Source: JAENVT01 sp031424145
Lineage (GTDB): Bacteria; Actinomycetota; Acidimicrobiia; Acidimicrobiales; Ilumatobacteraceae
Assembly: GCA_031424145.1 (NCBI GenBank)
Contig: JANPGV010000174.1
Location: 1 to 10,154, forward strand
Direction: 5' to 3'
Length of the DNA: 10,154 bases
The position numbers were made by a program, and so were the translations under genes. Below the pieces are notes generated by a model that was given only the letters and a program-made list of their open reading frames with translations, was not told where the DNA came from and made no database searches. This document shows positions 6,348 to 10,154 of this stretch, piece by piece; positions within the stretch are counted from its first letter, which is position 1; each line of letters begins with the position of its first letter.

Positions 6348-8190
6348 CCGCGGCCGGAAGTGGTCGCAGCTTGGCTGCTGCCAATGGCGTGAGACCGAGT
6401 CGTTCGGCAAGCTCGTCGATGTTCGACGGGGGCCTTTCCAGCAAGGTTCGCAACACGATGTCGCTGCAGATCGCGAGCTCGTCCACTCTGGCCCCCCGGG
6501 CGATCTGGCTTCGCCACGTCCTCAGCTCGGTGAGGGGATCCGGCACGGCCGCACGGGTCAGCCGAGTCGGTGGTGGGACCGGCCGGTCGTCGGCGATCGT
6601 CGACGCGACGGCTTCCAACCATGGGCTCGGCCGAGTCGGCGATCCACGACGCGACTCGGCGCGCGTGATGACCAGATGATCGATGGCTCGGGTGATCGCC
6701 ACGTACAGCAGGCGTGCTTCTTCCGATTGCTGTGCGGGTGAGAGCGCCGAACTGTGGGGGATCAAGCCATCCTCTGCGCCGGCGATCACGACGACCGGCC
6801 ACTCACGGCCCTTCGCACCGTGAAACGTCAACAGTGACACGGCACCGTCGTCGGCCTCGGTGTCGAGGTCGTCGAACGGTGCGCGCGCATCGACCCAGCT
6901 GCGGAACCCGCCCGCCTCCTGCGAGATGAGGAACCGATCGACCTCCTCGGCGACACGTCGACGAATCGGATCGTGGTGAGTGAACTGCTCGTCGGCCCAC
7001 AGTGCCAAGGCCTCGCGGCTGGTCGTGCGGTACGCATCGCTGAGCGCGACCTCCAACGGCGACCGACCGACCGCGCGTTGCGAGACGATTCCTGCGGCCG
7101 TCAGGGCGTCCTCGATCGGTATGAGTTGGTCGTTGGTTCGAGCGAGCACGGCGATGCCCGCCGGACTGTGCTGGTGCAGCCTGGCTCGCACGAGGGTGGC
7201 GATCGCCGTAGCTTCGGCATACGCGGTCGGATACGTCTCGATGCGAAGCGCGGCACCGTCTGCCCTGTTGCTGGCGGTGTCGTCGCGCTGCCCGCTAGCA
7301 CTGAGGGCCGCAGCGCCGGCGCTGACGACCTGTGGCGAGCAGCGGTAGTTCGTCGCCAGCGAGATGACCGTGACGCCCGGGTAGATCCGTTCGACCTCGG
7401 TCATCGTCGTGTGATCGGATCCGTTCCAGCCATAGATGGCCTGACGTGGGTCGCCCACCAGACAGATGTCGGGCCGACCTCCGCGCCACGCCTCGAGCAG
7501 CGCGTGTTGCAGGGGGTTGAGGTCCTGGGCCTCGTCGACGAAGAAGTGACGGAACCGCCAATGCACCAACGAACGGAACGCCGCGTCGCTCTCGATGGCG
7601 CGCAGGTTCAGATCGAGGAGGTCATCGAAGTCGACGACCCCGCGCCGCCGTTTGAGGCGTTCATACGCAGCTGCAAGGTCCGCGAACCGTGAAGGCGGCA
7701 CGGCCCCACGTCGACGGGCCGCGCGTGATTGCCGCTCGTAGTCGCTGGGCTCGACGCGCCTCGCTCGGGCCCAGTCGATGTCAGCCATCGCCGGATAGGC
7801 ATCGACCTCGAGCCGGAGCTCTTTCAGGCACTCGCGGACAAGCCGCTGCCGGTCGGGTGCGAGTGCTGGCATCGACTCGTTGCGCGTCAGGGCCAGGTCG
7901 CGCAATAGACGCATTGCCACGCTGTGGAACGTGCCCGCCTCTATCGACTCGTTGATGTCGAGGCGGCGCAGCCGGCGCCTCAGCTCCCCGGCCGCGTCGC
8001 GCGTGAACGTCAAGGCGACAACGTGACGTGGCTCGGCGGCGCCGCTCTCGATCCGGTACGCGATCCGCCGTGTCAGCACCATGGTCTTGCCCGACCCCGC
8101 CGAGGCGACGATTGCCAGAGGAGCAGCATCGCTCTGCACGGCGTGCCGTTGGTCGGCATCGAGCCCTACCAGCAGACGGTCGACGGTCAT
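6331..8190 (-). CDS. uvrD: UvrD/PcrA-type SF1A DNA helicase with HRDC-like C-terminus (UvrD2-like)
   Basis: A 619-residue ATP-dependent 3'-5' helicase. Motifs in order are LDADQRHAV (Q motif, 10-18), ASAGSGKT (Walker A, 29-36), ALTFTRDAAGEL (Ia), VDEAQD (Walker B, 218-223), CLVGDPRQAIYGWNG (III, 243-257), ATNYR (IV, 279-283), VSLLTFHGAKGREWPVV (V, 451-467) and EEARLLYVAITRA (VI, 490-502). The C-terminus, about 551-619 (DPLTELRTWRSQIA to LPAAVNRAR), resembles an HRDC domain as in mycobacterial UvrD2. The four-cysteine element that precedes HRDC in UvrD2 is not visible, and the 2B region between motifs IV and V is short, so the protein is compact beside typical 700-residue relatives. The start at ATG 8190 (MTVDRLLVG) is supported by TATCGT 7 nt upstream; a longer open frame reaching 8325 runs over the divergent PH gene and is rejected. 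Confidence 0.93.
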   Translation of the reverse strand: MTVDRLLVGLDADQRHAVQSDAAPLAIVASAGSGKTMVLTRRIAYRIESGAAEPRHVVALTFTRDAAGELRRRLRRLDINESIEAGTFHSVAMRLLRDLALTRNESMPALAPDRQRLVRECLKELRLEVDAYPAMADIDWARARRVEPSDYERQSRAARRRGAVPPSRFADLAAAYERLKRRRGVVDFDDLLDLNLRAIESDAAFRSLVHWRFRHFFVDEAQDLNPLQHALLEAWRGGRPDICLVGDPRQAIYGWNGSDHTTMTEVERIYPGVTVISLATNYRCSPQVVSAGAAALSASGQRDDTASNRADGAALRIETYPTAYAEATAIATLVRARLHQHSPAGIAVLARTNDQLIPIEDALTAAGIVSQRAVGRSPLEVALSDAYRTTSREALALWADEQFTHHDPIRRRVAEEVDRFLISQEAGGFRSWVDARAPFDDLDTEADDGAVSLLTFHGAKGREWPVVVIAGAEDGLIPHSSALSPAQQSEEARLLYVAITRAIDHLVITRAESRRGSPTRPSPWLEAVASTIADDRPVPPPTRLTRAAVPDPLTELRTWRSQIARGARVDELAICSDIVLRTLLERPPSNIDELAERLGLTPLAAAKLRPLPAAVNRAR

Positions 8191-8197
8191 GGTCGAC

Positions 8198-8203
8198 ACG
8201 ATA
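8198..8203 (-). promoter_or_regulatory. Putative -10 box of a leaderless transcript (UvrD-type helicase)
   Basis: TATCGT on the minus strand, exactly 7 nt before ATG 8190, no Shine-Dalgarno. It shares the 72-bp divergent region with the similar box of the PH-domain gene. Confidence 0.55.
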
Positions 8204-8249
8204 CGGCCGGGCGGCAAACCTGTGTCGCGGCACCCAGACGCGCATTCAC

Positions 8250-8255
8250 TACAGT
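8250..8255 (+). promoter_or_regulatory. Putative -10 box of a leaderless transcript (PH-domain gene)
   Basis: TACAGT, exactly 7 nt before ATG 8263, no Shine-Dalgarno. No clear -35 is visible at the usual distance. Confidence 0.55.
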
Positions 8256-8262
8256 CGCGCCC

Positions 8263-8892
8263 ATGCCGTTCCCGAAGAAGAATCTGAACGCCAATGAGAC
8301 CATCGCTCTCGATATGCATCCTCACTGGTGGTACTTTTCCGAGCCTGCCTGGTCACTTCTGGCCAGCATCGTGTTCGGGATCATCGTGTTGGCCAAGACC
8401 GACACGGGCACCACCGGGAGACGGGTGTTCGGCACGCTGGCCCTGATCCTGCTCATCGTGACGGCGATCTGGCTGGTCATTCGCTATATGAAGTGGTTGA
8501 CGACGAACTTCGTCATCACGTCGAACCGGCTGATCTTTCGTCAGGGCGTCGTCGGCAAGAGCGGCATCGAAATACCGTTGGAACGTGTCAACAACGTCAA
8601 CTTCCACCAGACCGTCTTCGAACGGGTCCTGGGGGCGGGGGATCTTTTGATCGAGTCCGGCGGTGAGGACGGCCAACAACGGTTCACCGACATTCGGCGC
8701 CCAGCGCAGGTGCAGAACTTGATCCACGCCCAGATGGAGGGTCATTTCCAGCGGCGGGCCGGATATGTCAACGCACCGGCTCCGGTGGGCGATGTCACGG
8801 AGCAGCTGCAGCGCCTCGAGGGCATGTTGCAACGCGGCACGCTGACCCAGGAAGAGTTCGACATCCAAAAAAGCAGGTTGTTGAGCCAGTAG
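8263..8892 (+). CDS. Membrane-anchored bacterial PH-domain protein with C-terminal SHOCT module
   Basis: A 209-residue protein with two membrane segments near the N-terminus (about 29-44, WSLLASIVFGIIVLA, and about 55-74, VFGTLALILLIVTAIWLVIR). They are followed by a bacterial PH (YdbS/DUF304-like) domain: WLTTNFVITSNRLIFRQGVVG (78-98), EIPLERVNNVNFHQTVFERVLG (103-124), GDLLIESGGE, and FTDIRRPAQVQNLIH (141-155). The last 30 or so residues, EQLQRLEGMLQRGTLTQEEF then DIQKSRLLSQ, are a SHOCT module, a short amphipathic helix pair often attached to such proteins. The PH part should face the cytoplasm. The function is unknown in this family; a role in membrane or envelope organisation is only a guess. 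ATG 8263 is preferred to in-frame upstream codons because the N-terminus MPFPKKNLNANE is family-like and TACAGT sits 7 nt upstream. Its stop codon lies in a tandem repeat. Confidence 0.9.
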   Translation: MPFPKKNLNANETIALDMHPHWWYFSEPAWSLLASIVFGIIVLAKTDTGTTGRRVFGTLALILLIVTAIWLVIRYMKWLTTNFVITSNRLIFRQGVVGKSGIEIPLERVNNVNFHQTVFERVLGAGDLLIESGGEDGQQRFTDIRRPAQVQNLIHAQMEGHFQRRAGYVNAPAPVGDVTEQLQRLEGMLQRGTLTQEEFDIQKSRLLSQ

Positions 8893-8945
8893 ACCGTGCC
8901 AGTAAACCCTCGGGCCAGTAGACCCTTGGGCCAGTAAACCTAGGG
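8885..8945. repeat. Four-copy short tandem repeat between convergent genes
   Basis: GCCAGTARACC occurs at 8885-8895, 8898-8908, 8914-8924 and 8930-8940, with period 13, then 16, 16. The R alternates G, A, G, A, hinting that a two-unit block was duplicated. Between units are CCCTCGGG-, CCCTTGGG- and CCTAGGG-type near-palindromes. The first unit contains the TAG of the PH gene and the last overlaps the stop of the SMP-30 gene on the other strand. It may act as a bidirectional transcription end, but no classic stem plus T-run is seen. Confidence 0.85.
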
Positions 8946-9812
8946 AAGGCCTGCGCCCGGGCTACCCACCTCTGCCACCAGGACATTGCCCGTCCGCCGT
9001 GCCGAGGCTTCGATCGCCAGCGAGTACTTCGACGTCAGCATGAACAGTGATCGGCGATCTGGGCCGCCGAGCATGCACGCAAAGCAACGATTGTCGGTCT
9101 CGATGATGTCGAGGATCTCGCCGCCTTCGGCAACCCGGAGGCACTCCGGCGTCACTGGGTTTGCCACCCACACGGCGCCATCGGAATCCAGGCAGATCCC
9201 GTCCGGGATCCGCCTGCCAAGGTCTGCCCACACGCGGCGATTCGAGAGGATTCCGTCCCGGGCGATGTCGAATGCGGTGAGACGACGGCCGAAGCTCTCG
9301 GCGATGATCATCGTTCGCCCATCGGGGGTGATCACAGTGCCGTTGGGAAACATGAGGCCGTCGGCAGCAGCGTGTACCGTGCCGTCCGGATCGACCCGAG
9401 CAAGCGTCGCCCCGCTGTGATCGGCCAGGACCTGTTCCAGGGTTCCGTTGATCTCGGCGGTGTCGAGGTCGAAACCGAAGTTGCCGACGTATGCCCTGCC
9501 AACTGCGTCGACCACCATGTCGTTGCAATGGAATGTTGCGATCTTCGACAGGTCCGCGTGCAACACGACTTGATGCCCGTCCACGCGCAACAGCGCACGC
9601 TCCGTCATCGACACGATCAACAGCCGTCCATCGGGCAGCCAGCCGAGCCCGCCCGGCCTGTCGGCGATGCTGATCTTCACCTGTAGCCGACCATCGAGGT
9701 CGACGGTCTTCACCGCATGATCGAAGAAATCACTGAACCACAGCGCGTCGTCGTGCCAGCGCGGCCCCTCACCGAAGTGCAGGCCAGTGGCGAGGACGCG
9801 TGCCGCGGTCAT
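8940..9812 (-). CDS. SMP-30/gluconolactonase/LRE family protein
   Basis: A 290-residue six-bladed beta-propeller hydrolase, usually a metal-dependent sugar-lactonase. Family landmarks are LHFGEGPRWHDDALWFSD (E15, metal), RPGGLGWLPDGRLLIVSM (52-69), ATFHCNDMVVDAVGRAYVGNFG (N97-D98), GLMFPNGTVITPDGRTMIIAES (N157, metal) and GRRIPDGICLDSDGAVWVAN (D204, metal/catalytic). All expected metal ligands are present and the length is normal. The gene begins about 18 bp after the galactokinase stop, so the two are very likely one operon. A lactonase acting on a sugar lactone would fit a sugar-catabolism context, but the substrate is inferred only from this neighbour. The start at ATG 9812 gives a family-like N-terminus; an ATG at 9820 is out of frame. 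It ends in the tandem repeat shared with the convergent PH gene. Confidence 0.92.
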   Translation of the reverse strand: MTAARVLATGLHFGEGPRWHDDALWFSDFFDHAVKTVDLDGRLQVKISIADRPGGLGWLPDGRLLIVSMTERALLRVDGHQVVLHADLSKIATFHCNDMVVDAVGRAYVGNFGFDLDTAEINGTLEQVLADHSGATLARVDPDGTVHAAADGLMFPNGTVITPDGRTMIIAESFGRRLTAFDIARDGILSNRRVWADLGRRIPDGICLDSDGAVWVANPVTPECLRVAEGGEILDIIETDNRCFACMLGGPDRRSLFMLTSKYSLAIEASARRTGNVLVAEVGSPGAGLP

Positions 9813-9830
9813 CGTTTCATCTCGGTCGTG

Positions 9831-10154
9831 CTACTCGACGTGGTGGGCACCGTTCACCGCCTTCACGACCCAACCGTCGGCCAGAGCACCTGGTTCGACA
9901 AGCGCGACCACACAGCCGCCGAAGCCACCCCCGGTCATCCGTGCGCCGTACACGCCGTCCTGCGAGTTCAAGGCTTCGACAGCAGCGTCCATCACCGGTG
10001 TCGACGTCTCGTACAGATCGCGAAGGCTCTCATGGCTCGCAACCATCAACGCCCCGGCGCTGCGAAGATCCGCCGCGTTGAGGGCGTCGGCGAAGTCGCG
10101 GACACGCTGGTTCTCACTGATCACGTGCTCGGCCCGGCCGCGCACGACCGGGTC
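9831..10154 (-). CDS. galK: Galactokinase, C-terminal part (5' end beyond right edge)
   Basis: 107 residues plus stop of a GHMP-family sugar kinase; the N-terminal two thirds, including the galactose-binding and ATP P-loop motifs, lie outside the window. The visible part matches the galactokinase C-terminal domain: GRAEHVISENQRVRDFADAL, then LRSAGALMVASHESLRDLYETSTPVMDAAVEAL, then GVYGARMTGGGFGGCVVALV, where GGGFGG is GHMP motif 3. Galactokinase phosphorylates galactose to galactose-1-phosphate in the Leloir pathway. The specificity within the family (galactose versus a related sugar) cannot be settled without the N-terminus. It lies upstream of the SMP-30-family gene with a gap of about 18 bp on the same strand. 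Confidence 0.93.
   Translation of the reverse strand, partial: DPVVRGRAEHVISENQRVRDFADALNAADLRSAGALMVASHESLRDLYETSTPVMDAAVEALNSQDGVYGARMTGGGFGGCVVALVEPGALADGWVVKAVNGAHHVE

Noticed and set aside
8191..8325. N-terminal extension of the helicase to 8325
   Set aside because: It would overlap the start of the PH-domain gene, is not family-like, and the ATG at 8190 has both the right N-terminus and a -10-like box.

Overview
The window looks like chromosomal DNA of a high-GC actinomycete. The supporting signs are strong G/C preference at third codon positions, a DUF222/13E12-type protein, an F420-type luciferase-like oxidoreductase, a UvrD helicase with an HRDC-like tail, and repeated signs of leaderless transcription. 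An Acidimicrobiia (Ilumatobacter-like) source is plausible, but that is inference from gene content; no marker gene is present. I see no tRNA, rRNA, CRISPR array, insertion sequence or phage gene.

Left block (1-4202, all minus strand, transcribed right to left): a HAD-family hydrolase with a small in-frame repeat expansion; a short stretch carrying the remnant of a VOC/glyoxalase protein; a divergent SHMT-like PLP enzyme whose start overlaps the end of the VOC remnant (ATGA); an LLM-class F420-type oxidoreductase; and, cut by the left edge, a DUF222 (HNH-endonuclease-type) protein. Close spacing suggests that the HAD, SHMT-like and LLM genes are at least partly co-transcribed.

Centre (4239-8190): divergent from the HAD gene, on the plus strand, is a three-part RNA-related protein (Zc3h12a/NYN-like nuclease, S1 domain, long Lys/Ala/Pro tail), followed by exodeoxyribonuclease III. 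The latter converges, with a 17-bp overlap of the ends, on a minus-strand UvrD/PcrA-type helicase. This centre is a nucleic-acid processing and repair cluster.

Right block (8263-10154): a membrane-anchored bacterial PH-domain protein with a C-terminal SHOCT module (plus strand), divergent from the helicase, converges on a minus-strand sugar pair: an SMP-30/gluconolactonase-family protein preceded by the C-terminal part of galactokinase (cut by the right edge). A four-copy short tandem repeat lies between the convergent genes and includes both stop codons.

The most notable shared signal is a TANNNT hexamer exactly 7 nt before the start codon at five translation starts (HAD, VOC remnant, xth, helicase, PH protein). 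This fits -10 boxes of leaderless transcripts and was used to support start choices.
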